64,000 bases of DNA from Gracilaria domingensis (GCA_022539475.1 VCMS01000022.1:666237-730236); one strand, 5' to 3'. Positions 31,352 to 40,993 are shown, counted from the first letter of the stretch. The notes: a model not told the origin generated them from the letters alone. Program-made: numbers and translations.

Positions 31352-34300
31352 CTATTGCTCCAATGTCAGAGCCCAGTCCCAGGCATACTGCTCTCCGTAG
31401 TTGAAATACAACTCTTCGCCCCTCTCAATATCTCTTACTGCTCTACAACGAAGTAGAGCATAGTTAGAAAGGTCTGACTTGAACTGTATCACGGACTTCG
31501 CTTCCACCACCTGCACATTGGCACTTCGAGTCCTGTTTGACCGGGGCTCCGATAAATCGGGATCCCCGGCATGATATCCGGCGTCGTTAATGTAGCCCCC
31601 GATACAAAAAGGCGCCGGGACAATGTAGACTTCGCTCTCCTTTCTATCCTGAGCCTGTCCTGGTCTGTTCCTCAGGTGCAGAAACTCCGTACCAGTCACA
31701 GTGACCATCATAGAAAACAACTTGTACCGCACTGGAGTTGCTCCGAGACAGCCACTTCCATACGTTAAGTGTCTTTCCTTCCGGTTCGTCAGATCCGTTT
31801 ATACCAAAGTTCCATAGAAATGACAGATAGTTTCCCCAGCCAATATCTTATGTTCCGTGAACACCCCCATACCAGCACGGGGATGTCGAATCTTAGAAGA
31901 TGCTATATGTAAGCGATAGCGATTGGCTTCAACAGTCAACAGCATATGCATATCCATAAGATTCAGAGCTCCTCGGTACTTCCCCTCCCAAAGATCTACA
32001 GTACGCTGTCCACACTTCTCGACAAAGTCCCAGTCCTTCCAGTTCTTCCTAGGAACTGAGTAATATGTCCAGGCATCACTTGGTACTGGGGGTAACCAAA
32101 TGGAGCCTCCCATTCAAGCCGACCTCGGTCCCGATGTGGAACCCGTTCATAGGTCGTTGAAGCCGCATCCACCACCTCCTGTTCAACCAGGATGTCATTC
32201 TTCCCCCCCGAATAACTTCGGCCATAAGAGTCGTTAGATGGTGCTTCGCATGGCTGAAACATGCCTATTCTTCTCGCACCCCAAGAACTTCCTATGCTTT
32301 GTCAGCGATAGGCACGCCATACCCGTAGAAAAAGTTCCCGCGAACATGTCCATGACAAGATCACCCGGTCTTGTGAAGCGACATATCAACTCCTTCATCA
32401 ACTCCCTCGACTTCTGCTCCGGTCTTATGTACTGCCCACCTGGTACTGAGCTACCTGGCTCATGTACCTTCCATGTCAACCACTCCCCCGCCCTCGGTTT
32501 GGGCACCCGGTCAATTACATTCCTGTTAGCCGGGAAAGTGGAAGGAATGAAATTGTTCTCCTCAAATGGAGTAAGACTGGCTTCCTCCGATGGTCGCAAT
32601 CCACGCTTCACCCCATGAACGGCGTACTCCGTTACGGGCTGTATCCCAAACTTCCGTGGATTCCCTCCAACATTACTGCGATCCCGGATGAACACCAGTG
32701 GATTCGCATCCACTTTAAACGAAGGCATGAGTTCTGGTTTACCTTCGCTTCCAGCCTCATCTTTCGTACTCGCCGTTTCCGAAAGTATCCTGTGCCACAC
32801 ATGAAACTGTGCCATGGCACAGAATATAATGAAGTGCCCACCTGACCGAAGCGCGGAACTTATTAAGTCAGCCGTACGGATCATGTCTTCCTCACTGAAG
32901 ACATCGTGACCACTATTCCGTTTGTTCCTCTTCCTTCGAGTGTTAAAGGGAGGGTCTGTTAGGACAAGCTGTGCCTCACCCCATAAAATCTCACTCTGAT
33001 TCACAAACGTTTCGTGTGTGTGCCTCAGGTCCTTCATGTCACAGTTGTACGCTACAAAGTGTGACTTTCTCATCCCCTTCCACACCTTCTCCATATTCAT
33101 TCGAAGGAGACTGGATATCCCCTTCATGGGCGGCTCAATACCAGTCTTTTGGATGTTGTAACCGGCAACCCGAGATTCATGCTCCGCAAGATTCACCGGC
33201 TTCTCGAACTCGTCGCTATCGGAGCTCACGAGGTTCATATACTCTCGACGAGGTGGGGGTGGGGCAGACTTGGTCGAAGAAGGTTCGGCATTACCGGAAG
33301 TTTTAGGGGTTTCGTCAGTTCAATATCAGGTTTCGCGTGAATGCCGACATGGAACCCTGCGGCATGACGCATATCCTGTATCGGTTTCCATAGCAACTCC
33401 GAAAACTTCTGAAATCGAGCAGGCAACTCACCGGAGTCAGAACCAGATACGGTATCCATCCGTATCTCCGAAAACTCTATCCAGTTCCTCATCTGATCAG
33501 CCCGTAAGCTATAGAGGCTATCGTGGGTGCATATGGTTTCGAGGTCTGTCAAAAACTCCTTAGCCAGTATTCGCAGGTTTGTATCGCATTCATCACTCAA
33601 GGTCTCCACCGATCCACTAGTACTGCTCTGTGGCACATCCTTTGTGTTGAATCGAGTACTCTGGCTCGGCGGGGCATAACCAGACTCCCGTGTCTCTAGC
33701 GCTGTATACTTCAACGTCTGCATATTCATGTAAATGTATGGTTTCACCATGTGCTGAACGTTCGTGTATCCAAGATGAGCCGCAAAACAACTCCATGCCC
33801 ATACGACCTCACTGATAGCGAATCCCAGTCGATCACAGTTGTCTTTGGAGAACGACGTAAAAGTGGGTATGTACACAGATGGTGCATGGTTCATTTTCGT
33901 TTCTTTTTCGGTTGTTTCTTCTTCATCATTCGGATGTTGTCGTTCTCTCCCATTATGTGGCCGAGGTATGATAAGTATATAACGACCTCAAATGGGTTCA
34001 CAGCTGTTGGTGGGATGAACACTGTCGTCTTCAGAACCTGCTTTCTCCTGGTCATGAAATAACCAACCAGGCATCGCACCGGTAGGTATATACCCATATC
34101 CATAGAGAGAAGGAAAAAATCGTGCAGTCTCTGGTCCTCATCCCGTCCTTCTTGTCAAGAAGCTTCGTTACAAGATATCGTGTTCCACAGGTTTGTTATT
34201 CACAACACTCTTTCGCAGCTGTTGCAGTGTCAAGTTCTGCAGGTTCTTGGAGTTAGTGGCCTCCTCAAACATCTTCCTTGCCTCCGGAATATCCTTATAG

Positions 34301-34481
34301 TTCTCGGCGCAGAACTCTATTAACCCTCTAAACCCACGTCCCGTGGCCGATCAGGGCCTCCATCGCTGTTTGCCAAAGCATCGCGAAGAACCAAGAAAAG
34401 TCTGACATATGCATGGAACGCCGGAGGCGGAGCACTCATGTCGATAGGATGTATCTCCTCTCCAACATCGGTGGAATCCAT
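31352..34481 (-). pseudogene. Methyltransferase and SET protein B (decayed paralogue)
   Basis: On the minus strand, from MDSTDVGEEIHPIDMSAPPP onward, successive frames match methyltransferase A and then SET A in order. The matches are the N-terminal LFLVLRDALANS and RPRDVGLEG against the A copy's FIELRDAYAAS and NPREVGY, then the catalytic VLTDPPFNTRRKRN, PEQKSRELMKELICRF, DLVMDMFAGTFSTGMACL and FLGCEKNRH, and SET blocks GMGVFTEHKILAGETI, GYINDAGY, ANVQVVEAK and LYFNYGEQYAW. The reading frame is interrupted several times, so it appears to be a pseudogene, though motif residues remain. Identity to A is low, about a third by eye, so the duplication is old or two lineages were brought together. 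Its start lies only 30 bases from a TTTAAA box in the inverted repeat. Confidence 0.7.
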
Positions 34482-34510
34482 CGCTTCAGCGCAAACAACG
34501 GAGGCGAGCC

Positions 34511-34516
34511 TTTAAA
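34511..34516 (-). promoter_or_regulatory. TTTAAA box in left arm (methyltransferase B side)
   Basis: The box reads CCATTTAAAGGCTCGCC on the minus strand and is identical to the word in the right arm. It lies 30 bases from the inferred ATG of copy B. Confidence 0.45.
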
Positions 34517-34804
34517 TGGCGACTTACGCTGGGCACCCCCGCTTTCGGCAGCTCCTCCCAGCGCACTGCCAGTCTCGTCCGTGTCCGTGTCCGCTCGGAA
34601 CGATAGCGTCGCGTGTCGGCCACGTCGCGATTCGGAGCTATTGCAAGGGTCCGTATTGTGCTAAAAGTCGCGGATCAAGTGGGTGTGAAGCGCTAGTTTT
34701 CTCTAGTTTGATATATGTGCACGGCGTGTGCAGCGAAATCACTGCCGGAAGTGCCGGGAGGAGTGTTTGGGAGGTCTCCGGAAGGCGCCGGAATGTGCCA
34801 GAAC

Positions 34805-35579
34805 GTGCCCGCGGGCGGGGGGGGGTCGGTCGTGTTAGGGTAGGTACCCTACACGACCGGACCCCCCGCCCGCGGGCATAAATCGCACATTTTTCAAAAA
34901 ATCGTCCAAAATGTGCCCGCGGGCGGGGGGGTCCAGTCGTGTTAGGGTACCTACCCTAACACGACCGACCCCCCCGCCCGCGGGCACGTTTTGGACGATT
35001 TTTTGACACCCTCCGGAGACCTCCCAAAACACTCCTCCCGGCACTTCCTGTACCCACTGCGTCACCTCAGTGCACCATCCCGGAAATTAGGGAGTGTCTG
35101 GAGGGTGGAGAAGACGGGATGGTCATGGATGGAGAGACGGATGGTCACCTCAGTGCACCATCCCGGAAATTAGGGAGTGTCTGGAGGGTGAAGATGACGG
35201 ATGGTGCACTAAGGTGACGCAGTGGGTACAGGAAGTGCCGGGAGGAGTGTTTTGGGAGGTCTCCGGAGGGTGCAAAATGTCCAGAACGTGCCCGCGGGCG
35301 GGGGGGTCGGTCGTGTTAGGGTACTACCCTAACACGACGGACCCCCCCGCCCGCGGGCACGTTTTGGGCGATTTTTTGAAAAATGTGCGATTTTATGCCC
35401 GCGGGCGGGGGGGTCGGTCGTGTTAGGGTACCTACCCTAACACGACCGCCCCCCCCCGCCCGCGGGCACGTTTTGGACGATTTTTTGAAAAATGTGCGAT
35501 TTTATGCCCGCGGGCGGGGGGGTCCGGTCGTGTTAGGGTACCTACCCTAACACGACCGACCCCCCCCGCCCGCGGGCAC
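34805..35579. repeat. Array of five ~75-bp palindromes
   Basis: Each unit is an almost loop-free palindrome whose arm runs GCCCGCGGGCGGGGGGG, TCGGTCGTG, TTAGGGTA. Units begin near 34805, 34912, 35287, 35396 and 35505. The last three are spaced 109 bases apart by an AT-rich spacer containing TTTTTTGAAAAATGTGCGA. Units differ by a few bases, so they were duplicated and kept similar. Confidence 0.85.
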
Positions 35580-35919
35580 GTTCTGGCCACATTCGGTGCC
35601 TTCCCGGGACCTCCCAAAACACGCCGCGCGCAGTGATTTCGCTACACCCGGCCGCCGGTACGTTGGCGCCGCTGTCCACGTGTATTGCGGGAGTAGGCTG
35701 TACATGGAAGTGAATGAGTGTACTCTTGACTACTATGCAAAGCATTTGAAGAGCATGATTAGAGAACGCGACCATTGCTCGCGTGAGTCATCATTGCGCG
35801 AACTCCACGACTCTAAAGCGTACAATCAGCGTGCGAGCGGCCACGGACAGGACACGGACGAGACTGGCAGTGCGCTGGGAGGAGCTGCCGAAAGCGGGGG
35901 TGCCCAGCGTAAGTCGCCA

Positions 35920-35925
35920 TTTAAA
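35920..35925 (+). promoter_or_regulatory. TTTAAA box in right arm (ParB side)
   Basis: CCATTTAAAGGCTCGCC in the right arm lies 77 bases before the ATG at 36002, at a distance typical of TATA boxes in compact genomes. Confidence 0.5.
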
Positions 35926-36001
35926 GGCTCGCCTCCGTTGTTGTATCGTCCAGAGCGAGCGTATTGTTGATATACACCTTTCACTGCAATAGCTGTTCAA
36001 C

Positions 36002-36607
36002 ATGAAGCCAACTCGTGTTCGAAAGCGTACGCAAAGCGTGACTCCTCGCACTCGGCGGAGCACTCGATTATTGCAAGGTGGAATGCGGGTTTCTCTGCAG
36101 ATGGATATTGAGGATGAAGGAAAGGTGATAGTCGGGGAAGCGTTGTTGCATGGAATTGGAAGTGTTCTACGCCGCGAGTTGCACGGGAAGCAATTGGACC
36201 CAGGTCTTGTGGTGGTTCATAATATTCTCATCAGTCGAAGCGGTCAGACGTTCTACCCTTACCGGGCGGAGGGCCTGGATCTTCCACAATATATCCAGGA
36301 TCTCCGGACGGCCGCTCCTTGGGATGAGAAAATGATGGAACCGGTGGCAGCCAGCATTCCGGCGTCGAAGCGAGGAACGGTGAGCGCTATGAGTGAGGTG
36401 ATGACGCCGACAAGCCGCACGGAGCCAATTCGAAGTTCATCAACACCGAGAGGTAGCGCATCAGTAGCACCTCCGCGGCAGGTCCGTCGTCTGTTACGAA
36501 GCGGTCTATGGAGACGAGAGCATCCCCAGCTACGAAGCGGACAGGTCAAACAAAGTCTACCTCCGCTACGAAGCCCACTGCGTCGAAAAGGGCTTCTCCT
36601 GCGATGA
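36002..36607 (+). CDS. N-terminal ORF of the ParB-side gene
   Basis: The frame starts MKPTRVRKRTQSVTPRTRRS 77 bases after the TTTAAA box and gives 201 residues. A basic N-terminus of nuclear-localisation type precedes a small folded-looking block (MDIEDEGKVIVGEALLHGIG, then RELHGKQLDPGLVVVHNIL and QTFYPYRAEG). The last 50 residues are Arg/Ser-rich and overlap the ParB-like frame, which is open from 36457 in the -1 frame. The overlap falls in low-complexity sequence encoding repeated Ser/Thr-Ala-Thr-Lys units. One gene with a recent frameshift, a recoding event, a short intron or two genes are all possible. I do not recognise the folded block. Confidence 0.5.
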   Translation: MKPTRVRKRTQSVTPRTRRSTRLLQGGMRVSLQMDIEDEGKVIVGEALLHGIGSVLRRELHGKQLDPGLVVVHNILISRSGQTFYPYRAEGLDLPQYIQDLRTAAPWDEKMMEPVAASIPASKRGTVSAMSEVMTPTSRTEPIRSSSTPRGSASVAPPRQVRRLLRSGLWRREHPQLRSGQVKQSLPPLRSPLRRKGLLLR

Positions 36608-38025
36608 ATCAGACCGTCGACACAAGGGGATCTTCTGCGTCGAAACAGACGGTTCAGCAGGGGACGGCTGTGCAAGAGGAGGAAGATGAGATCATGAAAG
36701 GTCCCCTTCCAGACGCGGATGCGCAATCCGCGCAAGGAGCTGGTCCATCTGTACCCCAAACTGCACCAGAAACTGCGGAGCAGCAGGACGATGACGTTGT
36801 GCTTCTGTCCGCAAGAATGGCACGTTCAAGTGTTTCTGGCGAGCGGTCTGGAACACAAGGGACACCTACTCGGAGCAAGACGTACAGACGAATTCGTCAG
36901 AAGGTACCAAAGGTGAACCTCAATCAGTACCGGATGGTTGTTGTTACTGTTGACATCACTCTGGTGGACACTCCGCCCAATTTACTCCGTGGAGTAAGTA
37001 AACGCCACGTTGAAGCCCTTGTGAAGAGTATGGAGGAGCGGGGGATATTGCAGTCGATGGGTTCTCCAGTGGTGGCCTTACAAGATGCTACTACGGGAGA
37101 GAGGGATACTGACAAGGGACGCCTAACGAAGAAGTGCTTCATTGTAGATGGTTTGCATCGTCTGAAAGCTATACAATATTTGGCAGCGACTGGTGCACCG
37201 AAGTGGAAGCGATTAGCCAAGTTTTGGCGTTGCAATCTGCTGATACGAAGAGATGGGAGGCCCATTGGGATGAAGGAATTGTTATGTGTTGCTTCGTACC
37301 TCAATGAGTCGACGAGTACCATGCGAAGGATGATGTTTGCAGACAAGATACACTCTATAGTTAGTGTGGTCGCCATTCTAATTGAAGATGTTGAGGGGGT
37401 GACGCCGGCAGACGTGGATCCTGCAGAAGTGACAGAAGTGTTGAAGGAGAGCCAACTGATTGGGACTGTGCAAGAGCGTCAGTACCTGAGATATGCCAAT
37501 GTCGCCCTGCAACTCATGTCTCGTGAGGGAATGCTGGCCCATTTCGAGGATATATGTGAGACTGTGAGTGACATAGGTCTCACACATCTGTCCCATACTC
37601 CGCTATATGTTTTGGATGCCGAGGAGTTTTCCTTCATTCTTGATTGTCTTCAGATGTTTCTATTGAAGGGCAAGTCGACGAAGACAAAGCAATGGAAAAG
37701 CTTTGAGGAGGTTCGAGGTTTCTTTTATGATAGAGCAGTGTCTCTGTTCCGCGCGGCTAGAGCAGTGAGGAATGAACTGAACGAGGAAGAGTCCATGGAA
37801 GTGTTCCTGAAACGCGAAGTCAGTCTTTCTGCTCCATCGAATGAAGATGACGTTGAAGACCCAGACAACAACGCAGCTGTGTATCAGTTCCTTTTGGGAC
37901 AAGTTGTGAACTTCAACACATTGCCGCGTGTTCGGAGCAGGACGAACTCAATTAGAACTGCCACGACTTCCGTTCAGAATCGATTGCGGACGATGCTCAA
38001 GGTAATTCCGCCCCCGCACCAGTGA
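36457..38025 (+). CDS. ParB-like (ParB/Srx-fold) protein
   Basis: From the first ATG (36508) the frame encodes 505 residues. After an Ala/Ser/Thr/Lys-rich tail and an acidic patch with DDDVVLLSA, the ParB N-terminal-type domain begins near residue 140: VNLNQYRMVVVTVDITLVD, VSKRHVEALVKSMEERGILQ, and the motif FIVDGLHRLKAIQYLAA (211-227), which is the DGxHRxxA signature in place of ParB's GERR. A helical region follows. ParB/Srx folds bind nucleotides and in phages and bacteria act as DNA-binding switches or nucleases. Here it sits directly before a dioxygenase whose frame overlaps its stop. Nuclear DNA binding is inferred; nuclease activity is not shown. Confidence 0.7.
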   Translation, partial: RISSTSAAGPSSVTKRSMETRASPATKRTGQTKSTSATKPTASKRASPAMNQTVDTRGSSASKQTVQQGTAVQEEEDEIMKGPLPDADAQSAQGAGPSVPQTAPETAEQQDDDVVLLSARMARSSVSGERSGTQGTPTRSKTYRRIRQKVPKVNLNQYRMVVVTVDITLVDTPPNLLRGVSKRHVEALVKSMEERGILQSMGSPVVALQDATTGERDTDKGRLTKKCFIVDGLHRLKAIQYLAATGAPKWKRLAKFWRCNLLIRRDGRPIGMKELLCVASYLNESTSTMRRMMFADKIHSIVSVVAILIEDVEGVTPADVDPAEVTEVLKESQLIGTVQERQYLRYANVALQLMSREGMLAHFEDICETVSDIGLTHLSHTPLYVLDAEEFSFILDCLQMFLLKGKSTKTKQWKSFEEVRGFFYDRAVSLFRAARAVRNELNEEESMEVFLKREVSLSAPSNEDDVEDPDNNAAVYQFLLGQVVNFNTLPRVRSRTNSIRTATTSVQNRLRTMLKVIPPPHQ

Positions 38026-39917
38026 AGCAGTCCGTGACGAAGAGGAGGACTCCCGCTGCTGCTGCTGCAACATCTGCCAGTGAAGAAGGGGAGCCGCGAA
38101 GAAGTGCACGAGAACGGGCGCAGGTGAGTTATAGGGAAATTGAACACGGCCGAAATCGAGGTGCCATAGAAGTTCTGGATAGCTCTGAAGAAGAACAGCG
38201 GGCTCCGCCGAGGAAGAAACGGAGAAAGACTTTCACACAACAGATGAGATCTACTCTGAACAGCATGACACCGGATGACCTGATGTCTCAACTAAATGAA
38301 CATGTGCTGAGAGGAAGGTCGATGAAGGTTCAGTTCGTGGCATTGGGAGAGGGAGCGAATGCAGAGAACGCAGGCAGTTCTGCATTTGTGGATGACGAAG
38401 AGCTTCTTTCTGTGACAGTTCCACGGGTTGTCACCGTCGAGAAAGATGCTGCGCCAGACGATCAGCAAGAGACAGGTGGGGGGTCATTTGATGACGAGTT
38501 ACCTACAGCTCTTCCGGAATCTGAGGAGCACGGACTTGTTCGAGGTGACCCATATGATGGCCCACTGAACCCATCATGGTGCGGGTATGCCAGGCTGAGA
38601 CCGCAGGAATGGCAAGGGAAGAACGTAATTGAGCACAAGGACCCCTGGCTCAGAGTCATTCACTTGCCGAAGGGACATAGGTCGGAGCTGCTAAGTGTCT
38701 CGAATCTCAGAGATGTACACCATCTTGTCTTTTGGCACGCTGCAAGGGCTGAACATCGCCTACGGGCGGAGACATTTGGTATGCAGTATCCTCGTACTCG
38801 ACCGACAGGTATGGATGATGAAGAGGTGCTGTGGGTTGCTGCGAAGGAGCATGACGAATTTGGGCAAATGTTCTTCGCCCGAATGCAAGCTGAGCTAAGG
38901 CAGAATGGATATTGCGTGCTTGATGGCTTTGCGACGGATAATGGTGTCCCTAAATGGGAGGAGTTGGAAGAAGTTCGGGAGTTCGGAGATGTGTCGGGGA
39001 AGTTGGTGGACTTCTTCGAGAATGAGTATGGAGCGATGCCGGATATACGGAAAGGAGAGGAACAGAAGTCGTTTGTTCAAATAATCAACGATGATGAAGG
39101 ATGGAAGGACGGTAGCGATGGACCATTTGAGGGGAGAGTGATGTCGACACGTTGGGGTACGGTGGAGAAGCCGGAGGATAATGAGGAGCTCAGGTGGGTT
39201 GTAAGGTCGCGTGCTTTACTTGATGTTCGAATGGGTACAATTGCTGCGGCTTTGGGACTATGGGACAATGAAAGGGAAGCTGTGAAGATGTACACTCCGA
39301 AAACTGGTGGTCGATTTCTGGGGACGACGAGAAAGTGCAAGCGCCAGACGCTGCACACCGACTTCAGTGGTCTGGTTACGAAGGAAACAATGAATACTGG
39401 CAACCCCGGATACTTTGTAATGGCCTCTGGGAAAGAGGGCTTTCCTCTCTGGGTGAGCGCTGGAAGCCATCAACTGGTGGGGATGAACAACCAACAGTTG
39501 CGAGTGATGTCGGAGGTGTATCCAGCGAAGAAGATAATCATCCCACCGTACTCTGTATTCGTGGGCCGTGGTGATGTGACACATGCTGGAGCAAGTGGGA
39601 AGGACAAGGTGGATAGGCCCGAGTCTATGGATTTGCTGGTTAGATACCACATGTACATGGTACCAGAGGGCTACGCACTACCTGATGCTGTTCATCGGGT
39701 GCGGGATTTCCGACCCACGTTTGTCAATGGTGACGAGGAGGAGGAGGCGGAGGATGAACTGTTGTCCGATAAGGAGGGTGGGGCGGTTGACATGGACGAA
39801 GACCAAGTGGTCGTGGAGATTGGTGTGGAAGCGGACGCCGGTAGAACCGAAGTGCTCGAGAGTAGTAGTGATGACGATTTGCCAATAATGAGGCTGCGAG
39901 CGCCTCGAAGTGGATGA
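38022..39917 (+). CDS. 2-oxoglutarate/Fe(II)-dependent dioxygenase
   Basis: The frame is open from 37956. No ATG occurs before 38244, so the earlier part must be read by recoding, splicing, a non-ATG start or not at all. That part encodes a basic tail and AIEVLDSSEEE, a SUMO-interacting-type motif. The double-stranded beta-helix core carries LHTDFSG (His445 and Asp447 counted from 38022), PLWVSAGSH, IIPPYSVFVGRGDVTHAGAS (distal His521) and LLVRYHMY (Arg541), which complete the HxD...H iron facial triad and the 2-oxoglutarate salt-bridge Arg. The arrangement resembles PhyH-type oxygenases more than AlkB. The C-terminus is acidic. Position beside ParB and opposite a DNA methylase suggests a nucleic-acid or chromatin substrate, but nothing in the sequence proves this. 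Confidence 0.75.
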   Translation: MKQSVTKRRTPAAAAATSASEEGEPRRSARERAQVSYREIEHGRNRGAIEVLDSSEEEQRAPPRKKRRKTFTQQMRSTLNSMTPDDLMSQLNEHVLRGRSMKVQFVALGEGANAENAGSSAFVDDEELLSVTVPRVVTVEKDAAPDDQQETGGGSFDDELPTALPESEEHGLVRGDPYDGPLNPSWCGYARLRPQEWQGKNVIEHKDPWLRVIHLPKGHRSELLSVSNLRDVHHLVFWHAARAEHRLRAETFGMQYPRTRPTGMDDEEVLWVAAKEHDEFGQMFFARMQAELRQNGYCVLDGFATDNGVPKWEELEEVREFGDVSGKLVDFFENEYGAMPDIRKGEEQKSFVQIINDDEGWKDGSDGPFEGRVMSTRWGTVEKPEDNEELRWVVRSRALLDVRMGTIAAALGLWDNEREAVKMYTPKTGGRFLGTTRKCKRQTLHTDFSGLVTKETMNTGNPGYFVMASGKEGFPLWVSAGSHQLVGMNNQQLRVMSEVYPAKKIIIPPYSVFVGRGDVTHAGASGKDKVDRPESMDLLVRYHMYMVPEGYALPDAVHRVRDFRPTFVNGDEEEEAEDELLSDKEGGAVDMDEDQVVVEIGVEADAGRTEVLESSSDDDLPIMRLRAPRSG

Positions 39918-40163
39918 GAATGAGATGATTAGTAAATTATGTGTGTCTTGCGAGTATTAAGAGTAGTATACTATTACAAGGCTATACATATGAACATAGA
40001 AAAGGTGCGGCAGGCTGGTAATTGAACAAATGTCAAACGTCTTTGGTCCAGTTGCGTCTAATTGCAACATGCAAATGCTCGGTATCGTTAACATCATTGG
40101 TGGCACCAGTCAATTCGCAATTGAACATGTAGCGTCCTAACATTTCTGAAACTGCACTTAAGG
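39918..40163. other. Spacer after the dioxygenase
   Basis: AT-richer sequence with no open frame of note. It probably contains the 3' end of the dioxygenase transcript; no polyadenylation word is unambiguous. Confidence 0.4.
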
Positions 40164-40856
40164 TTGCTTTTAAGAGAAGTTGAAACTGAGAAGTCTATAC
40201 AGTTCCTGTCTATGCGGTACTTGTGGCAGTATGGTGACTGTATCAGGAAAAATGGCAGAGGAACAGAGAGACTTGGCGGAAATTTCACCAATACCTTGTC
40301 TAAGTTCATATATGCCAATGGTTACGGTATATTAAGTTCCGTTGATGGAACGTTGAGAAGAGAAGGAGAGTCAATTCCAGAAGAAGTTGTGAAGTGTATG
40401 AAGTTCATTGACGAACGTGTTGGTTTCGGACTTGTCACAGGGGGTGATGTGGGCGACGTGGAGGGGAAAATGGAAGGACTCGGAGACTATAAGTTTGGTG
40501 TCTCGGCGAATCATGGAGCTTTCCTGCGTTTCTCTGACGAGAGGGAAATTAAGGGTGCATTCAATGATCACACCCTTGACCACACTGTTGACGGACTACT
40601 GTTCCTGGCAAGGGATTTGAATAGGAGGCATGGTATTGTGAATGATGATGACAAGGGGTTCGTGGAGACCAGAAGTGATAGTGGCCTTCCCAATTTCGTG
40701 TACAACAAACTGTGGCAGTGGAAAGAAGAAGTGGATTCTGCTATTGGGGACCTGTTGCAGAAGATGGATGCGTTTGTTATCTATCCCGGCGATAAAAGTT
40801 GCGAAATTGTGGACAAGCGATACACAAAGGAAGCGGAGGAGAAATCTTGTGGATAA
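40164..40856 (+). pseudogene. HAD-like phosphatase fragment (trehalose-phosphatase or phosphomannomutase type)
   Basis: The 230-codon frame contains ILSSVDGTLRREGESIPEEV, then VGFGLVTGGDVGDVEGKMEG, YKFGVSANHGAFLR and, near the end, FVIYPGDKSCEIVDKRYTKE. This order resembles HAD subfamily IIB enzymes (DxDGT; (S/T)G; late Lys; terminal DKG region), in which a metal-dependent Asp removes or shifts phosphate on sugars. The first Asp of DxDGT is Ser here, and the frame ends before the final metal-binding motif, so it is likely a decayed fragment. The assignment to trehalose-phosphatase versus phosphomannomutase is open. It is not obviously connected with the modification genes upstream. Confidence 0.4.
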
Positions 40857-40993
40857 TGAACCGAGATTTATTGATACGGATGACGTCGTGACGTTCGGAA
40901 GTGCTTTGAGCGACGGGCTTTGCATGAGGTAGCGTGTAGCGGCGTTTCACGTGCAAAGAAGAACTTGTATCCCGGTGGAGTACAGAACCTGTT

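Larger units (their letters stand above)
34492..35946. repeat. Large inverted repeat between divergent cassette genes
   Basis: Outer arms 34492-34592 and 35841-35946 are nearly perfect inverted copies of about 100 bases, each with TTTAAA. Inner arms around 34735-34830 and 35565-35640, and 35010-35060 and 35212-35265, are also inverted copies. Five long palindromes and a 47-base direct repeat (35063 and 35140, period 77) fill the centre. Gene B on the left and the ParB-side gene on the right start just outside the arms, so both promoters are mirror images. Confidence 0.8.

Noticed and set aside
34805-35579. TTAGGG/CCCTAA words in the palindromes as internal telomere repeats
   Set aside because: Only one TTAGGG occurs per palindrome arm and there is no tandem run, so it is part of the palindrome sequence and not telomeric.
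34805-35579. Palindrome array as a CRISPR-like array
   Set aside because: The genome is eukaryotic, the spacers are not unique (they repeat the same AT-rich words) and no cas-like gene is present.
38022-39917. Assigning the dioxygenase to the TET/JBP or AlkB families
   Set aside because: The HxD, distal His and Arg are clear, but flanking residues do not show the family-specific signatures, so only the superfamily is claimed.
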